From: Brachybacterium halotolerans
GTDB lineage: Bacteria; Actinomycetota; Actinomycetes; Actinomycetales; Dermabacteraceae
Length of the DNA stretch: 64,000 nucleotides
Direction of reading: 5' to 3'
Assembly (NCBI RefSeq): GCF_016623465.1
Contig: NZ_JAEDAJ010000004.1
Span: 124,001 to 188,000 of the forward strand
Shown: positions 43,323 through 52,193 of the stretch, one piece after another
Position numbering within the stretch: the stretch's first letter is position 1
How the letters are laid out: every line of letters begins with the position of its first letter
The notes under the pieces: generated by a model
Told to the model about the DNA's origin: nothing
Database searches by the model: none
The model's input: the letters and a program-made list of their open reading frames with translations, nothing else
Translations under genes and position numbers: made by a program

Positions 43323-43970
43323 TCACTCGACACTCGGCCGGTCGCAGCCTGCCTCGATCAGGTCGAGCACCCGTTCGGCCTGGCCCTCCAGTGTTCCCTC
43401 GGGGTTGCGAGCGTGCGCCCTGCTCCCCGGGAGAAGGGCGAGGAGCCAGAAGACAGCCCAGAGCACGCGGTGCCCGGCGAGGGCAGACCTCTCGTCCGGC
43501 GTGAGCCCGACGGACCGCACCAGCAGCTGCGTGTCGTACATGTTCCGGGGTCTGACCGCGATGTGCTCGAAGTGGTCGGCCAGATCGCAGGCGGGTGTGC
43601 TCAACCCTCCGTCCTCGAAGTCGACGAGCCTGCATCTGTCGCCGTCCCAGAGCACATTGGCGGGGTTGAGATCCGCAATCCCGACGATCGTCGGATGAGG
43701 GCTCTGCTCTTCCGGAAGCCTCTCGAGGAGACCGCGGGCAGTGTGCAGCGCGGTCCGTACCACCTCAGGGTCCGTGCATTCGCTGACGTCGATGGGGTCT
43801 CGAAGTCGCCGCCGAAGAAGTGCGATGAGCTCACTGCTCCCGCAACGCCGCCCGGGCAGGCCTGCACGCAGAGCCGCTCCCACCGGCACGTCGAACAATC
43901 GACGTAGCGCCCGCCCCAATGCCGCGTTCTGGATAGGCACCATACGGTGGCGTGTGCCCGCCCCGCCCAC
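43323..43970 (-). CDS. APH-fold phosphotransferase, C-terminal lobe only
   Basis: 215 residues or fewer. Recognisable aminoglycoside phosphotransferase-type catalytic loop ADLNPANVLWDG (Asp and Asn) and LVDFEDGG (Mg-binding Asp), followed by helices. The N-terminal ATP-binding lobe and its Lys are not visible, and the usual length is about 300. A stop lies just upstream in frame, so this looks like an N-terminally truncated or decaying gene. Start (GTG 43970) is uncertain. Confidence 0.6.
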   Translation of the reverse strand: MGGAGTRHRMVPIQNAALGRALRRLFDVPVGAALRAGLPGRRCGSSELIALLRRRLRDPIDVSECTDPEVVRTALHTARGLLERLPEEQSPHPTIVGIADLNPANVLWDGDRCRLVDFEDGGLSTPACDLADHFEHIAVRPRNMYDTQLLVRSVGLTPDERSALAGHRVLWAVFWLLALLPGSRAHARNPEGTLEGQAERVLDLIEAGCDRPSVE

Positions 43971-44090
43971 CCAGGTCGGCGACGACCGCCGTCCTCATCG
44001 TCACCTGGTCAGAGCCCGGGGTCTGACACCTCCGACGCCTACGCCGCGTTCTGTCCGTGCAGCGCACCGCGTCGTGCTACGTTCCGGAGA

Positions 44091-45077
44091 ATGCTCCCTG
44101 GGGAATCACCGTTCGTGATCGGCATCGACGCCGGCGGAACCCACACACGGGTGGGCCTGTTCGATCTCTCGGGCGGCCTTCTGGGCTTCGCCACGGGGTC
44201 TGGCGGAGGACCGCACCACAACGACGACGCCCGGCAGAACATCCACGACACGATCCTCGCCGCCGGAGCCGACGCGCGCAGGGATCCTCGGCAGGCCCGT
44301 GCGCTCGTCGCCGGTATCGCGGGGATCAACAGGGAGTCGTCGAACCAGGGCCAGGATCATGGTGACGTCGTCGAGTCCCTCGTCGACATCGGGGGCATCT
44401 CGGGATCGATCCGCGTGGTGAACGACGCGATCTCCGCTCATCGCGGAGCGCTGGCCGGCGGGCCCGGCATCATCGTGGTCGCGGGGACGGGATCGATGAT
44501 CCTCGCCGTCGCAGATGACGGCGCGGAGACGGAGAGCGGACAGTTCCAGCATTATGCGGGTGCCGCTCGGCATCTGGTCCATGACGTGGTGCAGAGAATC
44601 CTCATCGGGGACGTCGACGAGGGGGACCCGGTCCTCGATCGCGTGTACGGGCATTTCGGCGCCTCCGGTCGCTCCGAGCTGAGGGAGGTCGTCCTCGGAC
44701 TCAACTCCAACGCCCCCAACGAGTCGAAGAGACGGTTCGGGGCCCTCGCCCCCGCGGTCACCGAGATGATCGACTCCTCGGCCCTCGCGCAGAGCGCCGC
44801 GATCCGGCTGTGCGAACGCACGGCACTGGGCGTCGGCCTGCTGATGCCGAGCATCCACGGCGCGTCGATCCCCGTCGCCTGTGCGGGGTCGTTGGCCAAC
44901 GACCCCGCCTTCCGCGGGCTGCTGCAGCGATCGCTAGACCGCTTGCCCGGCCCTCAGCAGCCCACCCTCGTCTCCGCACGCCTGGATCCGGTGCGCGGTT
45001 CCGCGATACTCGCCCTCGAGAGCGCCGGGGCGCCGGTCAACGAGAAGGTGCTCGGCCTCCTCGAATCGACGATCTGA
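44091..45077 (+). CDS. BadF/BadG-family sugar kinase (N-acetylglucosamine kinase-like)
   Basis: 328 residues. PHOSPHATE1 loop GIDAGGTHTRVGLFDLSG, ADENOSINE loop VAGTGSMILAVADDG, late CAGSLAND. Members phosphorylate GlcNAc or MurNAc/GlcNAc. ATG 44091 follows TACGTT by 7 nt and has GGAGA. It would activate the sugar released by the GH3 enzyme, producing the GlcNAc-6-P used by the operon at 1-4870. Confidence 0.85.
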   Translation: MLPGESPFVIGIDAGGTHTRVGLFDLSGGLLGFATGSGGGPHHNDDARQNIHDTILAAGADARRDPRQARALVAGIAGINRESSNQGQDHGDVVESLVDIGGISGSIRVVNDAISAHRGALAGGPGIIVVAGTGSMILAVADDGAETESGQFQHYAGAARHLVHDVVQRILIGDVDEGDPVLDRVYGHFGASGRSELREVVLGLNSNAPNESKRRFGALAPAVTEMIDSSALAQSAAIRLCERTALGVGLLMPSIHGASIPVACAGSLANDPAFRGLLQRSLDRLPGPQQPTLVSARLDPVRGSAILALESAGAPVNEKVLGLLESTI

Positions 45078-45082
45078 GAAGC

Positions 45083-45220
45083 TCAGCCGCTCTCCTGCAC
45101 CAACGCCACCGCCCCGCGCCGCTCGCGCACGCCGAGCATCGCGAAGATAGCGTTGACGTGCGACTTCACCGTCGAGACGTGCAGGAACAGGCGGTCGGCG
45201 ATCTCCGGATCGCTCGCGCG
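45083..45220 (-). pseudogene. LuxR/NarL regulator remnant (HTH tail)
   Basis: Only the C-terminal half of a LuxR HTH survives: DPEIADRLFLHVSTVKSHVN then AIFAMLGVRERRGAV. About 33 of 44 residues match the full regulator at 52207-52842. Homology ends abruptly near 45220 and no receiver domain is present. Convergent with the kinase, 5 bp apart. Confidence 0.8.
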
Positions 45221-45269
45221 CTGCAGGCGAACCGTCCGCGGGTGCAGATGCGGGTGGATACCCGGTGGA

Positions 45270-46106
45270 TCAGCGTGGCAGCACCACAGGGCTCCCGGTT
45301 CCCGGATCACTGATCACCCGGCAGTCCAGGTCGTAGACCGCCCGCATCTTCTCGGGGGTGAACAGCTCCGCAGGGGCGCCGTCGGCGATGATCCGCCCGT
45401 CGCGCATCGCGATCACGTCGGTCGCGAAGCGAGCCGCCTGGTTGAGCTCGTGCAGAACGGCCACGATCGTGCGACCTGCCTCCTGAAGTTCCCGCAGCAG
45501 ACGCAGGACCTCGATCTGATGCGTGATGTCCAGGAACGTGGTGGGCTCGTCGAGCAGCAGCAGCTCGGTGTCCTGGGCGAGCGCCATCGCGATCCACACG
45601 CGCTGGCGCTGGCCCCCGGAGAGCGTGTCCACACTGCGATGGGCGATGTCGAGGATGCCCGTGCGCTCCATGGACACAGCGATCGCGCGCTCGTCCTCCC
45701 TGCTCCAGCGGGAGAAGACCGACTGGTGCGGATGACGGCCCCGCGCCACGAGATCCGCGACGACGATGCCCTCGGGCACGCCTGGCTGCTGCGGCAGAAG
45801 CCCCATCGCCGTGGCGAGTTCGCGAGAGCGCATGCGAGCGATGTCGGTGCCGTCCAGCAGCACGTGCCCGCCCGAGGGTGAGAGCACACGGGCGAGGCTG
45901 CGCAGCAGTGTCGACTTCCCGCAGGCGTTCGGTCCGATGATCGCGGTGAAGGATCCGGGCCGGATGTCGACCGAGACCTCGTGGAGGACCGCGGGCTGCG
46001 GGCCGTAGGCGACAGTCAGTGCCGATCCGCGCAGGTGCATGCCGGTGAGGCGGTCCGAAGGACCTCCCGCGGCGGCTCCCCCGACCGTGGACGCAGGCGT
46101 CCTCAT
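45270..46106 (-). CDS. Ferric-siderophore ABC ATPase (FecE/FepC type)
   Basis: 278 residues. Walker A GPNACGKST, GLLPQQPGVPEGIVVADLV (typical of iron-chelate ATPases), signature LSGGQRQRVWIAMALAQD, Walker B LLLLDEPTTFLDI, LHELNQAARF. ATG overlaps the permease stop (ATGA). Last gene of the uptake operon. Confidence 0.92.
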   Translation of the reverse strand: MRTPASTVGGAAAGGPSDRLTGMHLRGSALTVAYGPQPAVLHEVSVDIRPGSFTAIIGPNACGKSTLLRSLARVLSPSGGHVLLDGTDIARMRSRELATAMGLLPQQPGVPEGIVVADLVARGRHPHQSVFSRWSREDERAIAVSMERTGILDIAHRSVDTLSGGQRQRVWIAMALAQDTELLLLDEPTTFLDITHQIEVLRLLRELQEAGRTIVAVLHELNQAARFATDVIAMRDGRIIADGAPAELFTPEKMRAVYDLDCRVISDPGTGSPVVLPR

Positions 46107-47143
46107 GCCCTTCTCCCCTCTCTGAGCAGCAGCCACACCAGGTATCCCCCTCCGATGCACACCGTCACCGCGCCCACCGGAAGGCGGCCACCGGGGACCG
46201 CATGCTGCGCGATCAGATCGGCGCCGCCCAGCAGCAGCATCCCGACGAGCCCCGAGCCGATCGGATCGAAGGAACCGCTGCGGCGCAGGCGACGGGCGAT
46301 CTGCGGTGCGGCGAGCGCGATGAACGCGATCGGTCCGGCCACCGCGGTGACCATGGACGTCAGCACCACGCCCACGACGACGAGGACCGCCTTCGCGACC
46401 TCGGTGCGCACCCCGAGCACGGCGGCGGTGTCGTCCCCGAGCTCCAGTGCACGCATCCAGCGGGAGAGCCACGGCAGCGTCAGGAGCAGAAGGGCGCCGC
46501 CCATGCCGACGGCCGCCAGCCCTCCCCAGCGCAGCCCGGTGAGCGTCCCCGCCCCCCAGACCGCCGCCTGCATCGAGACATCCAGGGCCGCCTTGACCGA
46601 GAACCAGGTGTTCGCCGACGCGAGCATGGCGCTGACCGCGATGCCGACGATGATCAGGCGGAAGCCCTGGAGGCCGCCGCGGTAGGCGAGAGCGTAGACG
46701 AGGCCCGCCGTCAGCAGTCCGCCCAGCACCGCACCACCCGCGATCGCTCCTGCTCCGGCGCCGCCCAGCAGCATCACCACCAACACCCCGGAGAAGGCGC
46801 CGGTGTTCAGCCCGATCACGTCCGGGCTCCCCAGCGGATTGTCCGTGAGGGACTGGAAGATCGCCCCGCTCACCCCCAGGCAGGCACCGAAGACCAGCGC
46901 CGCCACGGCTCGCGGCGCACGCCACTCCACCACGACCATGCGATCCAGGCGCGGAGCATCGGGGGTGAACGCCCGGACCACGTGCTCCGGAGGGATGGTG
47001 GTGTCGCCGAGGCAGAGCGAGAGCAGCAGGATCCCCGCAGCCAGTCCGAGCAGGCCGGCGGACGTGACGATGAGCCGCGGCCTCAGCAGCAGGCTCCATG
47101 GCCCTATGCGCACGGGCATGGCGCCCGCCGGGACGGCCGTCAC
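46103..47143 (-). CDS. Ferric-siderophore permease (FecCD family)
   Basis: 346 residues. GACLGVSGAIFQSLTDNPLGSPDVIG is the FecCD signature (read here as SGAIFQSLTDNPL and SPDVIG); VAGPIAFIALAAPQIARRL near the end couples to the ATPase. GTG 47143 overlaps the upstream TGA (GTGA) with GGAGG 7 nt before it. Confidence 0.92.
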   Translation of the reverse strand: MTAVPAGAMPVRIGPWSLLLRPRLIVTSAGLLGLAAGILLLSLCLGDTTIPPEHVVRAFTPDAPRLDRMVVVEWRAPRAVAALVFGACLGVSGAIFQSLTDNPLGSPDVIGLNTGAFSGVLVVMLLGGAGAGAIAGGAVLGGLLTAGLVYALAYRGGLQGFRLIIVGIAVSAMLASANTWFSVKAALDVSMQAAVWGAGTLTGLRWGGLAAVGMGGALLLLTLPWLSRWMRALELGDDTAAVLGVRTEVAKAVLVVVGVVLTSMVTAVAGPIAFIALAAPQIARRLRRSGSFDPIGSGLVGMLLLGGADLIAQHAVPGGRLPVGAVTVCIGGGYLVWLLLREGRRA

Positions 47144-48204
47144 AGGGACCTCCGAGACGCACGGCGCACGAGCGCCACGAGCACCGGTGCCCCCAGGAAG
47201 GCGGTCATCACGCCCGCCTGGAGCTCGGCGGGCATGACGACGATCCGGCCCAGCACGTCGGCAGCCAGCAGCAGGACCGGCGCGAGGACGAGCGAGAATC
47301 CGATCACCCAGCGCTGGTCGGGCCCGGTGAGGAACCGGACGGCGTGGGGAACCATGAGACCGACGAACGAGATCGGTCCAGCGGCGGCGGTCGCCGCCCC
47401 GCACAGCAGGGTGATCGACGCGACCGAGACCACGCGCACTGTTCGGATCGGCACCCCGAGCGAGACGGCGACGTCCTCGCCCATCGCCATCGCGTTCATG
47501 GATCGTCCGCAGGCCAGTGCGACCACGAGCCCGACCGCGATGAAGGGGAGGACCACGCGCAGAGTGCCCGGCGGTCTGTCAGCGATCGACCCGGCGCCCC
47601 AGTAGCGCATCTGATCGAAGGTGCGCGGAGAGAGCAGCGTCAGGGATCGGCTCATCCCCATGAACACCGCGCCGAGCGCCACGCCCACCATCGTCAGCCG
47701 CAGCGGAGTCGGCCCGGAGGGCGCACGCGCGGCGATCGCGTGGACGAGCACGGCCGCGGCGAAGGCCCCGATGAACCCGCACCAGATGAATCCGTCGATC
47801 GTGGTGAGGTGCAGGAAGGCGACGGCGAGTGCGATCGCGAGCCCGGCGCCCGCATTGACCCCGAGGATCCCCGGATCGGCGAGCGGGTTGCGGGTCACCG
47901 CCTGGGCGAGAGCTCCCGCGGCACTGAGTGCCGCGCCGACCAGGACGCCGATCAGCGTGCGCGGCACCCGCACGTCACGCACCGTCGACTCGGCGATGCC
48001 TCCGCGGGGCGAGACCAGCGCACTCCACACGGTGCTCGGCGAGATGTCCCCGGAGCCGACGACCAGGCTCAGCAGTCCCACCGCGCACAGCAGCACCAGG
48101 CTCGCGCAGAGCGCCGCGGTGAGCAGGATCCGCCGACGTCGCGGCGCGCCGGGGCCGAGGTCGACCGGCGGCGCGACGGGCCGGGTGAGATGAACCGGGC
48201 TCAT
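47140..48204 (-). CDS. Ferric-siderophore permease (FecCD family)
   Basis: 354 residues. VPRTLIGVLVGAALSAAGAL, TRNPLADPGILGVNAGAGL and AGPISFVGLMVPHAVRFLTG. About 9-10 TM helices. ATG overlaps the SIP-fusion stop (ATGA). With the next permease it forms the membrane heterodimer. Confidence 0.92.
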   Translation of the reverse strand: MSPVHLTRPVAPPVDLGPGAPRRRRILLTAALCASLVLLCAVGLLSLVVGSGDISPSTVWSALVSPRGGIAESTVRDVRVPRTLIGVLVGAALSAAGALAQAVTRNPLADPGILGVNAGAGLAIALAVAFLHLTTIDGFIWCGFIGAFAAAVLVHAIAARAPSGPTPLRLTMVGVALGAVFMGMSRSLTLLSPRTFDQMRYWGAGSIADRPPGTLRVVLPFIAVGLVVALACGRSMNAMAMGEDVAVSLGVPIRTVRVVSVASITLLCGAATAAAGPISFVGLMVPHAVRFLTGPDQRWVIGFSLVLAPVLLLAADVLGRIVVMPAELQAGVMTAFLGAPVLVALVRRASRRSL

Positions 48205-50087
48205 CGCGCGTGGTCGGCCGACGCCGCGACCTCGCGCACGCCATCCGCATGCGGTGCGGAGAGAAGGTACGCGCACACTCCCCAGCCGAGGTCGTGCTCG
48301 GTGCACGTGCCCCATCCGGCGATGCGGGCGAGCTCCTCGACCCTCTGCGCGTCGCGAGGTCCGCAGCCGGTGTCGACGAACGCCAGCAGCATGCGCTCGG
48401 CGGAGTGCCCGGCGAGCTCGTCCGGACGAGCCGGCGCGATGACCAGTGCCTGGGAGCCTTCGCGTGCCAGCGCCCTGAGATGCCTGATGGCGTCGTCGTC
48501 CTCGAGGAGCTGCAGAGTCATGACGGAGACGGAGGCAGACGGCAGGGCACCGGGCCGCGCGGCAGTCGAGACCTCCGTCGCGGCCGTGACGCCGGGCAGG
48601 AGCCCACAGTCCCTGTCGCTCCGCACCACGCGGGCGGACGGAGCATCCGGCATCAGCGTGCGCTGGCCGAGGATGTCGTCGATGACTGCCGCCCCTGGGC
48701 CGCTCAGCAGCACCTCGCCCCCTGCGACCACGGCGTCGAGCGACTCGAGGACCCGCAGCAGTCCGTGCTGGAGGAATCGCAGCGACTCGGCATGCTCGGC
48801 CGCCTCACCGGCCCAGGCGGGTCGCTCCTGCAGGTCCTGGGCGAGGGAGCTGCCGTAGTGGCGGCGCCACGGCGCCCGGCCCGAGCGCAGCGCACCGGGA
48901 AGCTCGACGAGAGCACGGAGCCGTGCCGCCTCGAGACCCTCGTAGTGCTCTCGCACGTGCTCGTCGTCCACGACCTCTCGTCCTGCGCGCGTGAGGGAGA
49001 GCGCGCTGCCGCCTCGGTCACCGGAGGGGTGGGAGCGTTCGAGAATGCCGTGGGCTTCGAGCACGTTGCCGAGCACGTCCAGACCCGATGCGTTCGCGCC
49101 CAGCGCGCTCGCACATCCGGTCACCGTGCGACTGCCTTCACGCAGCAGATCGAGGAGCCCGATCTCGAGAGCCGAGGAGATCGCGAACCACGCCGCCGGA
49201 GAGTCCGGCGTCGACTGCCGACCCCCCTCACTCCCCGGCGGCGTATCGTCCGCACCCACGTGCCAGTACCCGCTGATCCCCAGGCGCGAGCGCTCGAGGC
49301 CTCGTTCACGACCCGCCCAGCGTCGCAGGGGCAGCAGCGCTCGCGACTCCCCCGCCGCCCACACGAACGGGTCCTGCCCCAGCGCGGCGTCGAGCCCGCC
49401 GATCTCCTCCAGCCGTGCGTGCACAGCTGCGAGCAGGGCATCGCCGTCGGTCGGGTCGATCTCGACGAAGGACGCGGAGTCGCCCGGCCGCAGCGCGAGC
49501 TCCTGACGCCCGGAGGCGTCGCCCAGAGCGATCAGGGCATGAGCCGGCACATCCAACGGACGATCGTCGAAGAACCGCCCGATCGCCGGCAGAGCGGTCT
49601 CGTCACCCACCAGGAGGATCCCTGTGCTCTCCGCGGGCAGCACGAGGCTGGACTTCGGGCCCACCATCGCCAGGGTGTCACCGGGGCGGGCCGCGATCGC
49701 CCAAGCGGCTGCCGGACCATCGCCGTGCAGCACGAAGTCCAGATCCATCCACCCCTCCTCGAGATCCACCGCACGCGGCGTGTAGTCACGACTCTCCCGG
49801 TGGGGTGCGTCCGTCCACTCGATCCCGTCGGCGAGCTGCCGTGGGAGGGAGGACTCGAGGTCACCGCCCGGGGCGAGGATGAGCTTGACGTGGTCGTCGA
49901 ACCCCGGGGAATCGAAGGCTGCCATCACGGCACCGTTGGGCGCGCCGTCCACATCGTCCCGATGGAAGGTGCGGAGCTGCTCACCGCCCACGCGCACGCG
50001 GCGCATCCTCGGGGTCACGTGCTTCACCGAGAGCACCTCGAGCTTCCGGACGACCAGCGGATGGACGATCAGCTGATGGATGCTCAC
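48201..50087 (-). CDS. Siderophore-interacting reductase fused to methyltransferase-like domain
   Basis: 628 residues, about twice the usual SIP length. Residues 1-270: ViuB/SIP flavoreductase (MRRVRVGG, RDYTPRAVDLEEG FAD site, LLVGDETALPAIGRF, WAAGES), which reduces ferric siderophore. Residues 300-628 resemble an O-methyltransferase: winged dimerisation region (AISSALEIGLLDLLREG, LGNVLEAHGILE) and a SAM-like half whose glycine loop is degenerate (EVLLSGPGAAVIDD). The fusion is unusual. The second half may bind rather than methylate. Overlaps both neighbours or nearly so. Confidence 0.82.
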   Translation of the reverse strand: MSIHQLIVHPLVVRKLEVLSVKHVTPRMRRVRVGGEQLRTFHRDDVDGAPNGAVMAAFDSPGFDDHVKLILAPGGDLESSLPRQLADGIEWTDAPHRESRDYTPRAVDLEEGWMDLDFVLHGDGPAAAWAIAARPGDTLAMVGPKSSLVLPAESTGILLVGDETALPAIGRFFDDRPLDVPAHALIALGDASGRQELALRPGDSASFVEIDPTDGDALLAAVHARLEEIGGLDAALGQDPFVWAAGESRALLPLRRWAGRERGLERSRLGISGYWHVGADDTPPGSEGGRQSTPDSPAAWFAISSALEIGLLDLLREGSRTVTGCASALGANASGLDVLGNVLEAHGILERSHPSGDRGGSALSLTRAGREVVDDEHVREHYEGLEAARLRALVELPGALRSGRAPWRRHYGSSLAQDLQERPAWAGEAAEHAESLRFLQHGLLRVLESLDAVVAGGEVLLSGPGAAVIDDILGQRTLMPDAPSARVVRSDRDCGLLPGVTAATEVSTAARPGALPSASVSVMTLQLLEDDDAIRHLRALAREGSQALVIAPARPDELAGHSAERMLLAFVDTGCGPRDAQRVEELARIAGWGTCTEHDLGWGVCAYLLSAPHADGVREVAASADHAR

Positions 50088-51079
50088 TTCGTGAACTTCT
50101 CCTCCAGCAGGTCGAGCAGTGCGAGCGCCTCGTCATAGTCGTGACGGCTGATCCAGTACGGGAGATCGTAGGCGTGCCCCTCGGCGAAGGCCGGAAGGTC
50201 CTTCCACACGGCTCGCTTCTCCAGGTCCTCCACGCTGAACGTGTCCTGGTTGAAGCCGCTGATGAACACCGTCGGAGAGGTGACCAGCTCGCCGAGCTTC
50301 TCCGTCGACAGCTCGGCGGAATCCCCGCCCTGCGTGTAGGGCTTGAGGGAGTTCTTCGAAGCGATCGGATCGATCTCGAAACCGACGGCCGCGAACTCCT
50401 CGGGAGCATAGTCGTCGAGCGTCAGGTACGGGGTGCCCTCCGGCGTCACATAGATCAGCGAGATGGGCTGAGGAGGCACGGTGATGGCGTCGCGCACCTC
50501 TGCCACGCGGTCCTTGTAGGCGGCGACGAGCTTCTCGTACTCCGGGGACTTGTCGAAGACCTTCTCCGCCAGGAAGGAGAACTGCTGCTCCCAATTCGTG
50601 AATGCCTTGTCGACCAGCACCGTCGGGGCGATGCCCGTGAGATCGTCATAGGCCTTGTCCGCCTGGAAGTACGGGAAGCCCCAGCCACCGGCGATGATGA
50701 GGTCGGGATCCTGCTTCAGGACCGCCTCGAGGTCAAAGCCGTCCGCAGTCCAGGAGAGCATCTGCGTGCCGTCGGACTTCGGCGCGTCACCCCACATCTC
50801 GGAGAAGCTGCCCTGGCTGTCAGAGGCCTCGGTCGTGGTCGCGGAGACCTTGATGCCGAGATCGTAGAGGTAGCCCGCGAGAGCGTAGTTCAGCACGACG
50901 ATACGCTGCGGATCCGTGGGGACCTCCACGTCGCCCTTGGGTGTGGTGACGGTGCGCGTGCCGGCGGATCCACCGCCGTCCGACGCGTCCGAACCCGACG
51001 ACCCGGTCGAACAGGCCGCGAGCCCCAGCAGGGGTGCGGCGGCGAGAGCGCTCACGAACGAGCGGCGGATCATACGCAT
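50084..51079 (-). CDS. Ferric-siderophore binding lipoprotein (FepB/FhuD type)
   Basis: 331 residues. Signal SFVSALAAAPLLGL and lipobox LAAC (Cys23). TPKGDVEVPTDPQRIVVLNY and DLEAVLKQDPDLIIAGGWG are typical of the Peripla_BP_2 fold. GGAG lies 7 nt before ATG 51079. First gene of the operon; an IdeR-like box is about 100 bp upstream. Confidence 0.92.
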   Translation of the reverse strand: MRMIRRSFVSALAAAPLLGLAACSTGSSGSDASDGGGSAGTRTVTTPKGDVEVPTDPQRIVVLNYALAGYLYDLGIKVSATTTEASDSQGSFSEMWGDAPKSDGTQMLSWTADGFDLEAVLKQDPDLIIAGGWGFPYFQADKAYDDLTGIAPTVLVDKAFTNWEQQFSFLAEKVFDKSPEYEKLVAAYKDRVAEVRDAITVPPQPISLIYVTPEGTPYLTLDDYAPEEFAAVGFEIDPIASKNSLKPYTQGGDSAELSTEKLGELVTSPTVFISGFNQDTFSVEDLEKRAVWKDLPAFAEGHAYDLPYWISRHDYDEALALLDLLEEKFTK

Positions 51080-51176
51080 CGATCAACTCCGGGATTGTGG
51101 TTCTCGGGCAGATGAGCGGCCAGGCGCACCGGCATGATCACCGCCTCCCCGCCTCCCGCTGAGTGCCCTCATATGA

Positions 51177-51195
51177 AGAAGTCAGCATGACCTAA
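51177..51195 (-). promoter_or_regulatory. Candidate IdeR/DtxR iron box
   Basis: On the minus strand TTAGGTCATGCTGACTTCT matches the IdeR/DtxR consensus (TTAGGTTAGGCTAACCTAA) at about 13 of 19 positions, with the strong TTAGGT half. It lies upstream of the siderophore-binding protein, so iron repression is expected. Confidence 0.55.
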
Positions 51196-51310
51196 GTTAT
51201 GGTCCCCTTCCCGACCTCGGCGCACGTATGCGACATTGCCGGGGTCAGGATGCGACATCGCGCCGCGGGCAGTCGGCGCGCTCTCGCTCTCAAGTCGACG
51301 AGGTGGGGCG

Positions 51311-52060
51311 ATGGGGTTCGATCCAGCGCTGGCGAGAGCAGTCCCGGAGAACGCGGTGCGGTTCCTGGGTCATGCGGAGCACACGCATGAGGTGCCGCAT
51401 CTGGTGCACATGGTGATGGGCCACGGTGTGCTCACGGCTCCCGGACATCGGCTGGTCCTGGAGCCGCGCAGCTCGGTGTGGCTGGCAGCGCGCGTCCCGC
51501 ACGCGCTCGACCTCTCGGATCACTCGATCGCCCTCGGCCCCGTGCTGCGAGAGGAGATCAGTCCCGACCGACCGGTCGCAGCGCTCGGCGTCGTTCCGTC
51601 GATCGCCGAGCTGATGATCGCGCGCATGGCGGCCGGCCCGACCTCGCCGTCGCAGTGCGATCTGTTCACCGACGCGCTCGAACGGATCCTCGTCTCGCTC
51701 CAGCAGGACGCGTTCCCCACCCCGCTGCCCACCCACACGACGGTCCGACGCATCGCCTTCGAGGCGTGCGCGCTGCCGGAGGCGACGCTCGGAGGCCTGT
51801 GCTCACGTCACCGGATCAGCCCACGCCAAGCGCAGCGGCTGTTCCGTGAGCAGACGGGCATGACGTTCACCCGGTGGCGCAGGCGCCGCCTGCTCAGCGA
51901 AGCCGCCCGCTCACTGCGAGGCGACTCCTCCCTCGCATCGGCTGCCCGATCTGCGGGATTCGGCGGACGAGAGGATCTCCTGCGAGCGCTCTCGCAGGAG
52001 ACGGGGGTCCCCGTGCCCGAGGTCCGCCAGGACCCCCGTGCACACCTGCCCGCACGGTGA
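51311..52060 (+). CDS. AraC-family transcriptional regulator
   Basis: 249 residues. The N-terminal cupin-like part (HTHEVPHLVHMVMG, APGHRLVLEPRSSVWL) is followed by two HTHs: SRHRISPRQAQRLFREQTGM and SLASAARSAGFGGREDLLRA. ATG 51311 has AGGTGG 4 nt upstream. It lies divergent from the siderophore operon and probably activates it, as PchR/YbtA-type regulators do. Confidence 0.87.
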   Translation: MGFDPALARAVPENAVRFLGHAEHTHEVPHLVHMVMGHGVLTAPGHRLVLEPRSSVWLAARVPHALDLSDHSIALGPVLREEISPDRPVAALGVVPSIAELMIARMAAGPTSPSQCDLFTDALERILVSLQQDAFPTPLPTHTTVRRIAFEACALPEATLGGLCSRHRISPRQAQRLFREQTGMTFTRWRRRRLLSEAARSLRGDSSLASAARSAGFGGREDLLRALSQETGVPVPEVRQDPRAHLPAR

Positions 52061-52083
52061 GTGCACGGTGAGTGCACGGTGAC
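52057..52083 (+). repeat. Short 11-bp tandem repeat
   Basis: GTGAGTGCACG occurs twice and begins a third time (52058 onward), straddling the AraC stop codon. Confidence 0.55.
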
Positions 52084-52127
52084 GATCCGGACGCCCCTTT
52101 TCTGGTCGCCCCGTGAAGGACGATCCC

Positions 52128-52193
52128 CGCACGCACGTGGGACTGTTCGACGTCTCCGGGGATCTGCTGGGACGGGCCATGGGGCGCGGCGGA
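52128..52193 (+). pseudogene. BadF-type kinase remnant (N-terminal scrap)
   Basis: About 22 codons read HVGLFDVSGDLLGRAMGRGG, matching 14 of 19 residues of the intact kinase at 44091 (VGLFDLSGGLLGFATGSGG). It has no start or continuation and abuts the LuxR stop. It mirrors the left flank, where an intact kinase abuts a LuxR remnant. Confidence 0.6.

Noticed and set aside
48210-50138. 642-codon ORF opposite the SIP fusion
   Set aside because: High-GC shadow; sequence is low-order and Arg/Glu/His-rich with no motif.
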